Assembly: GCF_005233835.1 (NCBI RefSeq)
Contig: NZ_SZQA01000035.1
Location: 28,735 to 92,734, forward strand
DNA: 64,000 nt
Direction of reading: 5' to 3'
DNA from: Herbidospora galbida
GTDB lineage: Bacteria; Actinomycetota; Actinomycetes; Streptosporangiales; Streptosporangiaceae
The notes under the pieces were generated by a model. It was not told the origin of the DNA, did not search any database, and saw only the letters and a list, made by a program, of their open reading frames with translations. Shown piece by piece: positions 1-8,386 of the stretch (positions within the stretch are counted from its first letter, which is position 1; every line of letters begins with the position of its first letter). A program made the translations under genes and the position numbers.

Positions 1-848
1 TGCGGCCCCGCGAGCCAGTAGGCCACCCCGGAGACCGCCAGCGCGGTCGCGGCGACCAGCGCCAACCGGCCCAGGTTCCGCCGCAGCTCCCAGGCGACGC
101 CGAGCGCGACCACGCCGACGGTCACCTTGGCCGCGACCCCCAGGCCGAGGAACACGCCCTTGAACCGGGTGACCAGCGCGGCGACCACGAAGGCGATGGC
201 GAGCGTGTCGGCGTGCATCCCGGCGACCAGGTGGTAGACGACCAGCGGATTGGCCGTCCACAGGACCACCCCGCGCGACCCCAGCATCCACGCGACGGCG
301 AGGAAGGCGGCGGCGTTGACGAGCGCCATCACGAACACGGTCAGCCGCACCGAGTCGCCGCCGACGAGACTCGCGAGCGCCTGCACGCCGGTCGTCACCG
401 GGCCGTAGACGCTCGGCGTGGTGGCCCACTCCTCGACCGCCCCGAGAACGGGGTCGCCGGGGAATCGGTCAGGCGTGACCGAATAAGGGTCATGCCCCAA
501 AGTCACCAGCCGGCCGTAGGCGGCGTAGTTCAGATGGTCTGACGACCCGATCGGCGGCAGGAAGGCGAGCAGCACGACGGCGGCGACCCCCAGCCATCGC
601 AACACCCGCAGCGAAGGCGCACCGTAGAGCCCCAGCAGCACCCCGGCCGTCCCCAGCACGACCACCGCCGCCGCGAGCCCGATTGCCGTCCACCCGGACA
701 GCCCGGCGTCGAAGAAGAAGGGCACCCACCCTGCGCCGGTCAGCCGTGGCTGCAGCGCCGACGGGCCGAGCAGGGCCGGCAGCACCGTCAGCCCAAGGGC
801 CGCCGCCACACACCCGACGGCCAGCCTCCCCGCAGCCACACGCTCCAC
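1..848 (-). CDS. Polyprenol-phosphate-mannose-type alpha-glycosyltransferase (MptB-like membrane protein), C-terminus cut by window edge
   Basis: An open minus-strand frame runs off the left edge, leaving about 282 N-terminal residues. It starts at GTG 848 (a second GTG lies at 839). The translation is very hydrophobic, with at least six membrane segments, and carries a loop reading SSDHLNYAAYGRL followed by GHDPYSVTP. This loop is typical of integral-membrane alpha-1,6-mannosyltransferases of the MptA/MptB class, which use polyprenyl-phosphate sugars at the outer face of the membrane. The family assignment rests on this loop and the membrane profile, so the sugar and acceptor are unknown. 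The neighbouring GT2 enzyme resembles the type that makes polyprenyl-phosphate sugars and could supply the donor (inference). Confidence 0.72.
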   Translation of the reverse strand, partial: MERVAAGRLAVGCVAAALGLTVLPALLGPSALQPRLTGAGWVPFFFDAGLSGWTAIGLAAAVVVLGTAGVLLGLYGAPSLRVLRWLGVAAVVLLAFLPPIGSSDHLNYAAYGRLVTLGHDPYSVTPDRFPGDPVLGAVEEWATTPSVYGPVTTGVQALASLVGGDSVRLTVFVMALVNAAAFLAVAWMLGSRGVVLWTANPLVVYHLVAGMHADTLAIAFVVAALVTRFKGVFLGLGVAAKVTVGVVALGVAWELRRNLGRLALVAATALAVSGVAYWLAGP

Positions 849-886
849 GCCGAGAAGCCTAGAGCCGCACCCTGCGCGTCGACTCC

Positions 887-1636
887 CTACGGACGGGTCT
901 GGGGCCGGAGGCCCTCGATCGTCTCCATGGCCTTGACCACCGTCGGTTCCCGGGCCGCCAGCGCCCGCGACACGTCGCGCAGTTGCTTGGCCCGATGCAG
1001 TTGGGCGCGCCAGTCGGTCCCGGTGGCGCGGTGGGCCATCTCGACCTCGACCTCCACGACCCGGAACCCCTTCCGGACGAGGTCGATCGTCAACCCGGTC
1101 TCCACGCCGAACCCCGCCGCCAGGGGGCGGGCCGCGTCGAAGGCCGCGCGGGTCAGGCAGCGCTGGCCGTTCAGGGGCTGGGCCGGGTCGAATCCGGTCA
1201 GCCGTTTGATGCCGTCGCGGGCGACCCGGACGACGACACCGTGGCCGCCGAGCTTCACCCGGGTGGCGAAGGTCGCGATGGTCATGTCGGCCACGCCGTC
1301 GCGGACCGGTCCGATCAGGGGAGCCGCCGCGGCGGCCGTCTCCCCCAGGTCGGCGTCCAGAAAGAGCAGGTGGCAGTCTTCGTCGAGCAGCCGCACGGCC
1401 TCGGCGCCGCTCTCCATGGCCGCGGCCTTCCCGCGGTTGCGGCTGTGGCGCACGACGCGGGCGCCGGCGGCCTTCGCCACCCGTCCGGTCTCGTCTGACG
1501 AGCCGTCGTCCACCACGAGGACGAGCGAGACGCCGGGCAGGCGGAGGGCGGCGGTGACCGTCGCGGCTATGCGGTCGCCCTCGTCTTTGGCCGGGATGAC
1601 GACCGCGGTGTCCGAGCGGGGGGAAAGATTGCTCAT
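887..1636 (-). CDS. Family 2 glycosyltransferase (dolichyl-phosphate-sugar synthase-like)
   Basis: This 249-residue protein has a GT-A fold N-terminus: VVIPAKDEG at 12-20, a nucleotide-sugar acid cluster DDGSSDET at 43-50, and the metal-binding DAD at 94-96. No transmembrane segment is evident, so it is probably a cytosolic or membrane-associated enzyme moving a sugar from an NDP-sugar to a polyprenyl phosphate or small acceptor. Glucosyl-3-phosphoglycerate synthase is the main alternative. The ATG at 1636 overlaps the stop of the upstream STAS gene by 4 bp (ATGA), so the two are translationally coupled. The MptB-like gene follows in the same direction after 38 bp. Confidence 0.82.
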   Translation of the reverse strand: MSNLSPRSDTAVVIPAKDEGDRIAATVTAALRLPGVSLVLVVDDGSSDETGRVAKAAGARVVRHSRNRGKAAAMESGAEAVRLLDEDCHLLFLDADLGETAAAAAPLIGPVRDGVADMTIATFATRVKLGGHGVVVRVARDGIKRLTGFDPAQPLNGQRCLTRAAFDAARPLAAGFGVETGLTIDLVRKGFRVVEVEVEMAHRATGTDWRAQLHRAKQLRDVSRALAAREPTVVKAMETIEGLRPQTRP

Positions 1637-2016
1637 CCGGTCGGGTTGGCCAGCTCCGCGGGCACGCTCTCGTGCACGGTGAACACCGAGTCGAGACCGG
1701 TGACCTGCAGGATCTTACGGACCGCTGGACGTGGCGCGGCCACCTCCAGCACGCCGCCGCGTTCCTTGAGCCGCTTGAGAGCGGACAGCAGCACGTTCAT
1801 GCCGGTGGAGTCACAGAACTCCACGCCGGACATGTCGATGACGACCCGGTCAAGCGCGGTCTCTTCGAGCACTCGGGTGAACTCCGACTGCAGGCGAGGC
1901 GCGGTATAGAGGTCGATTTCTCCGATTACGGCCATCACAGCGTGACCCGCATGCGATCGAGTCGAGACTTTGAGCTCCACAGCGCGCACACTAGCGCCGG
2001 TCGGGCGCTGGGTCAC
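1633..2016 (-). CDS. STAS-domain anti-sigma factor antagonist (SpoIIAA/RsbV-like)
   Basis: This 127-residue protein is a single STAS domain. The phosphorylatable serine is Ser70 in the conserved CDSTGMN loop, preceded by the usual strand VVIDMSGV. Such proteins bind an anti-sigma kinase of the RsbW type and release a sigma factor when unphosphorylated. The GTG at 2016 was chosen because AGAGGA sits about 5 nt upstream. A matching HATPase-type kinase lies 2.4 kb away at 4383-4835 and could be its partner, although actinomycetes carry many such pairs and no sigma gene is present here. Confidence 0.88.
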   Translation of the reverse strand: MTQRPTGASVRAVELKVSTRSHAGHAVMAVIGEIDLYTAPRLQSEFTRVLEETALDRVVIDMSGVEFCDSTGMNVLLSALKRLKERGGVLEVAAPRPAVRKILQVTGLDSVFTVHESVPAELANPTG

Positions 2017-2144
2017 GTTCCTCTGGGATTACCGAAGAGTCGTCCGCCCTTTGTCCCCGATTTCGGTCCCATGTAAACGCAGAGTGCGCGAAGCTTGACG
2101 CTATGGAACCGGCTCCCGCCGGAGCCCGAGGAGGAGCGGCGCTC

Positions 2145-2534
2145 ATGAACACGGAACTTCCCGAAGATCCACAGAGACGTCGGCTTCGTGAGCGGCTGGA
2201 AGTCATCCAGATCCGCACCGACAAGGCGAGTTCATGGCGTGACGCGGTCAGACCTCTGCGGTTCCTGCTCAACCGTGAGGGCTTCGTACCGATCAAGACC
2301 CGGCTCGCCTCGACCGACCTCGACTTCCTGGAAGCCTCCCGAGACGATCTGCTCGCCTTCTCCGAGCTGTCGCTGCGGTTGATCGATCTCCACCAGCCGC
2401 GCGACGCGGGCGGCATCACGAGTGACACGGCCCATCCGATCCTGCGCTGCCGCAGCTGCATGTGGCGCTGGCCGTGCCCGACGTTCCGGGCGATCACCGA
2501 GGCGTTCTCGATCGGTCACGACATGGGTTCGTAG
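2145..2534 (+). CDS. Conserved actinobacterial hypothetical protein with C-terminal cysteine cluster
   Basis: This 129-residue protein is charged and largely helical. Its C-terminus contains three closely spaced cysteines at about 102, 105 and 111 (CRSCMWRWPC), which could bind a metal. An upstream ATG at 2103 is possible, but ATG 2145 is preceded by GAGGAG at a good distance and removes a low-complexity Ala/Gly leader. It converges on the response regulator gene, the two 3' ends overlapping by 19 bp. No function is recognised. Confidence 0.65.
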   Translation: MNTELPEDPQRRRLRERLEVIQIRTDKASSWRDAVRPLRFLLNREGFVPIKTRLASTDLDFLEASRDDLLAFSELSLRLIDLHQPRDAGGITSDTAHPILRCRSCMWRWPCPTFRAITEAFSIGHDMGS

Positions 2535-3157
2535 CGGTAGCCGACGCCCCAAACGGTGATGATGCGGCCGGGGTCGGTCGGGTCGCGTTCGATCTTCTCC
2601 CTCAGTCGGCGCACGTGCACGGTCACCGTCGAGGAGTCGCCGAAGGCCCAGCCCCAGACGCGGTCGAGCAGGTCGGTGCGGCTGAAGGCCTGGCGCGGGT
2701 TGCGCAGCAGGTAGACGAGCAGGTCGAACTCGCGGGCGGTCAGGGTGACCTCCGCGTCGCCCAGGCGCACGTGGCGGGCGCCGACGTCGACCACGAGGTC
2801 GGCGTCGCGCAGCACCCCGGTTCCGGCCGGCACGATCGATCCACGGGCTCTGCGGAGCACCGCGGCGACCCGCAGGGCCAGCTCGCGGGGGCTGAAGGGC
2901 TTGGTGACGTAGTCGTCGGCGTCGGCGTCGAGGTCGACGGCCAGCTCGATGGCCTCGCCGAGGATGATCACCGGGACCGGCCAGCGGGCGCGCAGCTCGC
3001 GGCCGACGGCGAGCCGGTTCATGTCCAGAATGAGCAGATCGGGCGGGCCGGTGAGCTTCCGGGGATCCTGCCGGACCTCGTGGCCGTCGCGTTCGAGATA
3101 GCGTGCGACGACCTCGGACACGGCGGGGTCGTCGTCGACCACGAGAATGACGGTCAC
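2516..3157 (-). CDS. OmpR/PhoB-family response regulator with shortened receiver
   Basis: This 213-residue protein starts at GTG 3157 (VTVILVVDDD). The receiver has the acidic pocket at 8-10, a candidate phospho-acceptor Asp45 (LILDMN) and the KPF lysine at about 86. The Asp-to-Lys distance is near 41 residues instead of the usual 50, so the receiver is shortened and may be phosphorylation-independent (inference). A winged-helix C-terminus follows (LTAREFDLLVYLL and GVGYRYEP). No histidine kinase is adjacent; the nearest, at 4972-6864, has no cognate regulator and could be its partner. Confidence 0.85.
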   Translation of the reverse strand: MTVILVVDDDPAVSEVVARYLERDGHEVRQDPRKLTGPPDLLILDMNRLAVGRELRARWPVPVIILGEAIELAVDLDADADDYVTKPFSPRELALRVAAVLRRARGSIVPAGTGVLRDADLVVDVGARHVRLGDAEVTLTAREFDLLVYLLRNPRQAFSRTDLLDRVWGWAFGDSSTVTVHVRRLREKIERDPTDPGRIITVWGVGYRYEPMS

Positions 3158-3208
3158 GCCCCAAAGACTAGGTCGCACGGCGATCGCCGAACGCGTAGTT
3201 TGTTGGCC

Positions 3209-3370
3209 ATGACCCGTACTGTTCTTGCGGTCGTGGGGATCGTCCTGGCCATCTGGCTGGTGACCGGATTCATCATCCCCGCGCTCTTCGCGACGCTGAA
3301 GTTCCTCCTTATCGTCGCGCTGATCGCGGCGGTCGTGGTCGGTGTGATCACGCTGGTGGGCAAGAAGTAA
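3209..3370 (+). CDS. Small two-helix membrane protein
   Basis: This 53-residue ORF starts at ATG 3209. It consists almost entirely of two hydrophobic helices (about 5-25 and 29-50) joined by FATLK and ending GKK. It is divergent from the response regulator with only 51 bp between the starts, so a shared promoter region is likely. No family is recognised. Confidence 0.55.
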   Translation: MTRTVLAVVGIVLAIWLVTGFIIPALFATLKFLLIVALIAAVVVGVITLVGKK

Positions 3371-3373
3371 CGC

Positions 3374-3607
3374 ATGTTCGTCCAGGCCCTGCTCGGCGCG
3401 CTCGCGATGCCCGGTGGCATCGCGCTCTTCGCCGTGCTGGGCCTGCTGCTCGTCGCGTGGGCGCTGCGGCTGCTGTCCGCAGCGCCACACGTAGCGCACG
3501 CGCCGCTCGGCGCGGGCGTCGAAGCCGTTCTCGTACGGCTCCGCCGCCCCAATTCACCAGGCCGCACAAGGTCGAGAGCTCCGACAGGAAACCCGGCGCC
3601 CCGCTGA
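3374..3607 (+). CDS. Possible small membrane-anchored protein (weak)
   Basis: A 77-codon frame begins 3 bp after the previous stop. The first 38 residues form a convincing hydrophobic segment (LFAVLGLLLVAWALRLL). The rest is Arg/Pro-rich and looks like translated noncoding DNA. It may be a real short protein whose true end is shorter, or spurious. Between its stop and the YidC gene lies copy A of the dispersed palindromic repeat; nothing else is seen in 3608-3726. Confidence 0.3.
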   Translation: MFVQALLGALAMPGGIALFAVLGLLLVAWALRLLSAAPHVAHAPLGAGVEAVLVRLRRPNSPGRTRSRAPTGNPAPR

Positions 3608-3643
3608 TCGCCATTGATCGGCAAGGGCGCCTTCGTCATGCCC

Positions 3644-3707
3644 GAAGCGAGACGCAGACGGCCGAAGGCCGGCTGTGGCTCGCGCTTTGAATCTGCCTCA
3701 AAGCTCG
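3644..3707 (+). repeat. Dispersed palindromic (REP-like) element, copy A
   Basis: This element has two 17-base arms (GCGAGACGCAGACGGCC and GGCCGGCTGTGGCTCGC) separated by GAA, followed by a tail containing AATCTGCCTCAA. Copy B at 34111-34168 matches it almost base for base on the opposite strand, and copy C at 45583-45616 keeps the left arm and the tail only. The arms would fold into a strong hairpin. It lies immediately upstream of the YidC homologue. Confidence 0.7.
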
Positions 3708-3726
3708 ACGAGAGGTTTCCTGAATC

Positions 3727-4386
3727 GTGTTCGACTTCATCCTGGGCCCGGCCTACGACGCCACGGCGGCGCTGGCCGGCCTCGTCGGCGCCGCCCCGGC
3801 GATCGTGCTGCTGACCCTGCTGGTCCGACTCGCTCTGCTCCCCCTGGGGATCCGCCAGGCGAAGCTCCAGCGCATCCGCCAGAGGCTGGCCCCCGACCTG
3901 GCGAAGATCCAGAAACGCCATGCCAAAGACCCGGAACGGATGGCCAGGGAGGTCCGGTCCCTCTACGCCGGCGCCGGCACCTCGATGTTCGCCGGCGTCG
4001 GGACGGGCCTGGCCCAGATCCCGTTCGTGTTCGTGCTGTACAACCTGTTCACCCACCCGGTGATCGCCGGGCAGCAGAACGTCCTGATGACTCACAGCGC
4101 GCTGTCGGTGCCCCTGAGTGAGCACCTGGGGGCGGTCGTCGCCCAGTCCGGGTTGTTCGGCGGGCCCACCCTGGTGTTCGTCGGCCTCCTCGTGCTCATC
4201 GCACTGGTGGCGTGGCAGTCGTCCCGACTTGTGATCAGGACGGCTGAAATGCCCGGAAGCGGGCTGTTGAAACTGCTCCCTTACGGGACCGTGCTCGCCG
4301 CCGCGTTCCTGCCGTTCGCGACCGGCGTCTACCTGCTGATCAGCACCGCATGGACGACGACCGAACGGCGACTACTCACCGCTTAG
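3727..4386 (+). CDS. YidC/Oxa1-family membrane protein insertase
   Basis: This 219-residue polytopic protein starts at GTG 3727, with GAGAGG upstream. The pattern fits a YidC/Oxa1 core: a first helix, then LVRLALLPLGIRQAK with the conserved groove arginine, a charged cytosolic helical hairpin (about 45-80), and three further helices. It would insert or fold membrane proteins in the cytoplasmic membrane. The main housekeeping yidC normally lies in the rpmH-rnpA cluster, so this is probably a second paralogue (inference). Its stop overlaps the convergent HATPase gene by 4 bp. Confidence 0.8.
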   Translation: MFDFILGPAYDATAALAGLVGAAPAIVLLTLLVRLALLPLGIRQAKLQRIRQRLAPDLAKIQKRHAKDPERMAREVRSLYAGAGTSMFAGVGTGLAQIPFVFVLYNLFTHPVIAGQQNVLMTHSALSVPLSEHLGAVVAQSGLFGGPTLVFVGLLVLIALVAWQSSRLVIRTAEMPGSGLLKLLPYGTVLAAAFLPFATGVYLLISTAWTTTERRLLTA

Positions 4387-4835
4387 ACGACTTCGCGCAG
4401 TGCGCTTATTTCGGACTCACCTGACTGCCCATTTCGGGCAGGCTGCGGGGCGTGGACGATGGCCCAAACAGTCGTCGTCTCGCCCTCGTGGCGTACTCCC
4501 CAGCGCTCTGCCAGAAACTCGACGATGCCGAGCCCCCGGCCCCCCAGAGACGAGAGGGTAGGCCTTCCGGCACGCGGCTCGGTGGTCGCCCCACCGTCGC
4601 TCACGGCCACTTCCACATGTCCGTCACCACAGGCCCATGTGACTCTGAGCTGCCCAGACGCGAGGGGGTGTGCGTGGCGCAGGGCATTGCTCAACAGTTC
4701 GCTCATCACCAGGACCGTGTCGTCGACCGCCGCTTCGAAAACCCCGGAAGCGAGCAGGTCGGCGCTGAGGCGTTGACGCGCCACAGCCACGCTCGACAGA
4801 GCGTACGGCAGCATGACGACGCTCGACGCACTCAC
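4383..4835 (-). CDS. RsbW-like anti-sigma regulatory factor (HATPase_c_2 domain)
   Basis: This 150-residue single-domain GHKL ATPase has an N box SELLSNALRHA at about 45-55, a G1 box with AVSDGG at about 76-81, and a glycine-rich lid GGRGLGIVE at about 98-106. Such proteins phosphorylate STAS antagonists and sequester sigma factors. GTG 4835 is the annotated start; ATG 4814 is an alternative. It stands alone, converging on the YidC homologue. The STAS protein at 1633-2016 is a candidate partner. Confidence 0.85.
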   Translation of the reverse strand: MSASSVVMLPYALSSVAVARQRLSADLLASGVFEAAVDDTVLVMSELLSNALRHAHPLASGQLRVTWACGDGHVEVAVSDGGATTEPRAGRPTLSSLGGRGLGIVEFLAERWGVRHEGETTTVWAIVHAPQPARNGQSGESEISALREVV

Positions 4836-4971
4836 CTCCCCGTTCTCCCGAACCCCCTGAAGATGGTCACCCCAGTAAGACCGAAATGCCCCGTTCGCTG
4901 ACCGTGGAAACCGAGCACTGATTACAGCTTGTGCACATTGGACAATAGGTCAGCTTCGGTGTTACCCCGGC

Positions 4972-6864
4972 TTACCGCCCCGGTGTGTCGGGTGCGGTGA
5001 CAAACCCCTCTCTGCGCAGCACGAACTGCATACGTGTACCACCCTCGGGTCGAGGCAGTGCGGCCACCTCCCCTCCTTGGGCCCGCGCAAGGCTCCGGAC
5101 GATGTAGAGACCCAGCCCCACCCCGCCGAACCGGCGGCGGTCGCCGCTCTCGCCCTGGACGAACCGCTCGAAGACGCGTTCCCGGTCGGACGGGGCGATG
5201 CCGATGCCCTCGTCGTCGACCGTGAGGACCACCCGGGACTCCTCCGACCAGGCCGAGACCTGGATGAGGCCCCCGTCGGGGGAGTACTTGAACGCGTTCT
5301 CCAGCAGCTGGTCGAGCAGTATGTCGGTGGCGAGGGCGTCGCCGCGTACAAGGGGAAGATCGTCGGGGACCCGCACCTCGACACGGTGGCGGTCGGAGAG
5401 GACCGGCAGCCCCAAGGTCGCGGCCCGCACGCGTTCGGCCAGGTCGAAGGCCTCGTCGCGGACCGACGGCTCGGCGGCCCCGGCGCGGGCGCCGAGCAGG
5501 AGGTGGTCGATCAGCCGGCCGAGCGACTTGGCCCGTTCGGCGATCGTGTGGACGTGGGCCCGCCGGTCGGCGTCGGAGAGCTTGTCCCACCGGTCGGCCA
5601 GGGTGCTGGCGAAGCCGGTCACGACGGTGATCGGGGTGCGCAGTTCGTGGCTGGTGGTGGCCAGGAACAGGTCCTTGGCCTCCTCCAGCTCCTTGGCGCT
5701 GGTGATGTCGCGGAAGTCGGCGACGATCTCGCCGGTCTCGGGGATGGTCGCGCAGAGCACGTCGAGCCAGCGGCCCGATTCGAGCTGGAAGGTCAGCTTC
5801 TCGCCCGGTGCGGGCAGATCGAAGGGCGGCGGCCTGCCGATCACGTCCTCGTAGGCGTAGCCGGTCAGCTCGGCCGCCTTGGGGTTCCAGCGCATGACGG
5901 TGCCGCTCTCGCTGAGCACGGCTATGCCGTCGGCGCTGGCGTCGAAGACCGCGCGTTCGTGGGCCCGCTGCCGGACCGCGTCCTGGTAGGCCACCGCGTT
6001 GCCGACCGCGATCCCGGCGTGGCCGGCGAGCAGTTCGAGCAGTTCGAGCTCGACGTGGCCCGGCTTGCGCCGGGCGAACAGGGCGTAGAGGGCGCCGTAG
6101 GGCCGCCCGCCGACGGCCGCGATGCCGACCGCGATGGTGTGCAGCCCGTCGAGCTGGGCCCAGATGAGGTCCTGGAGGCCCTCGGGACCGGTTTCTAGGA
6201 TCACGGGCTTGCCGGTGCGCAGCAGCTTGCCGACCAGGCTGCTGCCCAGGTCTGCGGTGGCGCCCTTCATGCCCTCGGGCAGGCGGTGGGAGCTGACCAG
6301 CCGGAGCTTCTCCCCGTCGATCAGCACGAACCCGCCCGCGTCGGCCCCGGTCAGCTCGGTGAGCGAGCCCGCGATCCGGTCGAGCACCACGTTCTGGTCG
6401 AGTTCGGCGTTGATGTCGCCGACGACGTCGGTGAGGCGGCGGACCAGCTGGGCACGGCGGACCGACCGGGCCCGCGCCGCCTCGTTGTCGTCGCGCTGGT
6501 GGTAGACGCCGACATAGCCGAGCAACGCGCCCGAGGGCGTGCGCAGCCCGCTGATGTCGGCCTGCACCTCGATCAGCGTGCCATCGCGGCGGAACCTGCG
6601 GGTTCTCAGCTGTACGGTGCCACCCGTGCGCACCCGTTCGAGCACCGCGTTGTGCTCGGCCGTCAGCTCCTCGGGCACGAAGGGGGGCCGGCGGCCGAGG
6701 ATCTCGTCGGCGGGCCAGCCGAACAGCCGCTCGGCGGCCGGGTTCCACGTGACCACCGACAGATCGCGGTCGAGGGCGACGATGGCATCGGCCGCGCTGG
6801 CGACTACCGCCCGCGCGATCCCTTCGTCCTCGTCGTCACGTTTGTCCCAGTGGTCACATTCCAC
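4972..6864 (-). CDS. Orphan PAS-GAF-PAS hybrid sensor histidine kinase
   Basis: This 630-residue soluble kinase has PAS at about 18-125 (WNPAAERLFGW), GAF at about 145-295, a second PAS at about 303-395 (RWNPKAAELTGY), HisKA with phospho-acceptor His406 (SHELRTP), and HATPase at about 510-625 (N box LLENAFKYS, then DDEGIGI and GVGLGLYI). There are no membrane helices, so it should sense a cytosolic signal. It starts at GTG 6864. No response regulator is adjacent; the one at 2516-3157 is the nearest candidate. The ligands of the PAS and GAF domains cannot be told from sequence. Confidence 0.9.
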   Translation of the reverse strand: MECDHWDKRDDEDEGIARAVVASAADAIVALDRDLSVVTWNPAAERLFGWPADEILGRRPPFVPEELTAEHNAVLERVRTGGTVQLRTRRFRRDGTLIEVQADISGLRTPSGALLGYVGVYHQRDDNEAARARSVRRAQLVRRLTDVVGDINAELDQNVVLDRIAGSLTELTGADAGGFVLIDGEKLRLVSSHRLPEGMKGATADLGSSLVGKLLRTGKPVILETGPEGLQDLIWAQLDGLHTIAVGIAAVGGRPYGALYALFARRKPGHVELELLELLAGHAGIAVGNAVAYQDAVRQRAHERAVFDASADGIAVLSESGTVMRWNPKAAELTGYAYEDVIGRPPPFDLPAPGEKLTFQLESGRWLDVLCATIPETGEIVADFRDITSAKELEEAKDLFLATTSHELRTPITVVTGFASTLADRWDKLSDADRRAHVHTIAERAKSLGRLIDHLLLGARAGAAEPSVRDEAFDLAERVRAATLGLPVLSDRHRVEVRVPDDLPLVRGDALATDILLDQLLENAFKYSPDGGLIQVSAWSEESRVVLTVDDEGIGIAPSDRERVFERFVQGESGDRRRFGGVGLGLYIVRSLARAQGGEVAALPRPEGGTRMQFVLRREGFVTAPDTPGR

Positions 6865-6952
6865 GGATCCATCGTGCCGCTTTTCCGGTCGTGATCATGG
6901 CCTTTTCCCATGCTCCGCTACGCTGCCCTCGAACCCGGGGAAGGGAAGTGCC

Positions 6953-7522
6953 ATGGACGCGTCGGCCGCATCGGGCGACCTGGAGGCACTGCTCCGGGTC
7001 ACCTCGCCCACGTACGTAGGGGAATCGGCACCCGACATCGCCTTCGGCACCCACGAGACGCCCGCCGGGCCGCTCGTGCTGGCCGTGACGGCGCGCGGTG
7101 TGATTGCCACCACATTCGACGACGAACACGCGATGTACGCGCGGATCTACCGCGAGGTCGGGTCGTTCATCGGCCACGACCCCAAGCGCCTCGACCCGCT
7201 GAGGCGGGAGATCGACGCCTACTTCGGCGGCCGGCTGCGGACCTTCACCCTCCCGTTCGACCTCCGACTTGCGACGGCCTTCGCCCGCAGCGTGCTCCAG
7301 ATGATCACCTCGGTCCCCTATGGCACGACCACCACCTACGCCGAGGTCGCCGCCCGCATCGGCCGGCCGCAGGCGCTCCGCGCGGTCGCCAACGCGGTCA
7401 CCGAGAACCCCGTCTGCCTCCTGGTTCCGTGTCACCGGGTGGTCGAGGGGCCGGGGTCGCCGGGGGCGTACGCCGGTGGAAAAGCGGCCAAAGAACTGCT
7501 GCTGAACATGGAAATCGCTTAG
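6953..7522 (+). CDS. ogt: Methylated-DNA-protein-cysteine S-methyltransferase (Ogt-like)
   Basis: This 189-residue protein starts at ATG 6953, preceded by GGGAAGGGAAG. The C-terminal catalytic domain has the helix-turn-helix region YGTTTTYAEVAARIG and the active site PCHRVV with acceptor Cys160. It removes alkyl groups from O6-alkylguanine by suicide transfer. The N-terminal domain has no Ada-type zinc cysteines, so it is the stand-alone repair form. It is divergent from the PAS-GAF kinase with an 88-bp gap. Confidence 0.93.
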   Translation: MDASAASGDLEALLRVTSPTYVGESAPDIAFGTHETPAGPLVLAVTARGVIATTFDDEHAMYARIYREVGSFIGHDPKRLDPLRREIDAYFGGRLRTFTLPFDLRLATAFARSVLQMITSVPYGTTTTYAEVAARIGRPQALRAVANAVTENPVCLLVPCHRVVEGPGSPGAYAGGKAAKELLLNMEIA

Positions 7523-7618
7523 CGCAACGCGTCTGTCCCCACACGGTAAACCTGGGATCACTCAATGTGATAGTAATCTCACGCCGTGCAATCACCAGGT
7601 CACTAGTGGGGAGTGGTC

Positions 7619-8386
7619 ATGCTGGGGTTCATCGTCGCCGTGGGGTCGGCGATCGCCGTGGTGGCACTGTCGGCGTTCCTGTTCAGAAGGTTCGGCGCCG
7701 GGAGTGAAGACTCCGACCCGGGCGGCCCGTCGGTCGGTCACGCCGGGTCGATGTTGTCGGCGCTGTTCCTGCTGGTCTTCGCCATCGCGATCGTCGTACC
7801 GTGGACGACCGCCGACTCGGCCCGGCAGAACACCTACACCGAGAGCCAGTCGGCCGTGGAGGCCTATTGGGCCGCCGACGAGCTGCCCGGGCCGGCCGCC
7901 GCCCAGGTCCAGGCCGGTCTGCGCGACTACGTCGGCTTCGTGGTCGACCAGGAGTGGCCGCTGATGGCCGACGGCCGGCTCAGCTCCGAGGGCGCCACCC
8001 GCCTGAACACGTTGCGCACCCAGGTGGCGGGTCTGGTGGTCGACGGCGAAGACCAGGAAGACGCCAAGGCGGCCGTCGTGGACCAGATCTCCCAGCTGAG
8101 CTCGTCGCGGCGCCAGCGCGCCGCCGACGCCGGGGCGACGCCGCCGACGATCCTGCTGGTGCTCACCGTGGTGACCGGCCTGATAGTGCTGGTCTTCCCG
8201 TTCCTGGCCGGGGCCCGGCCCAAGGGGATGGCGCTGCTGCCGATGCTGGCCATGGCGGCGCTGCTGGGGGTCGGCATCTACATGGCCTTCGACATCATCC
8301 ACGTGTTCGACGGCGGGCTGGCCGTGAAGCCCGACGCGTTCACCAGTGCGCTGGCCGAGTTCGGCCGCATATCGGGGTTGAGCTGA
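7619..8386 (+). CDS. DUF4239-type integral membrane protein
   Basis: This 255-residue protein has two N-terminal helices (about 2-22 and 40-64), a long extracytoplasmic helical loop (about 65-175), and two C-terminal helices (about 178-200 and 205-225). This matches DUF4239 proteins, which are distantly bestrophin-like and of unknown function. ATG 7619 has GGGGAG 5 nt upstream; GTG 7613 is an alternative. The stop overlaps the next start (TGATG), so it is coupled to the proline-rich protein. Confidence 0.72.
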   Translation: MLGFIVAVGSAIAVVALSAFLFRRFGAGSEDSDPGGPSVGHAGSMLSALFLLVFAIAIVVPWTTADSARQNTYTESQSAVEAYWAADELPGPAAAQVQAGLRDYVGFVVDQEWPLMADGRLSSEGATRLNTLRTQVAGLVVDGEDQEDAKAAVVDQISQLSSSRRQRAADAGATPPTILLVLTVVTGLIVLVFPFLAGARPKGMALLPMLAMAALLGVGIYMAFDIIHVFDGGLAVKPDAFTSALAEFGRISGLS

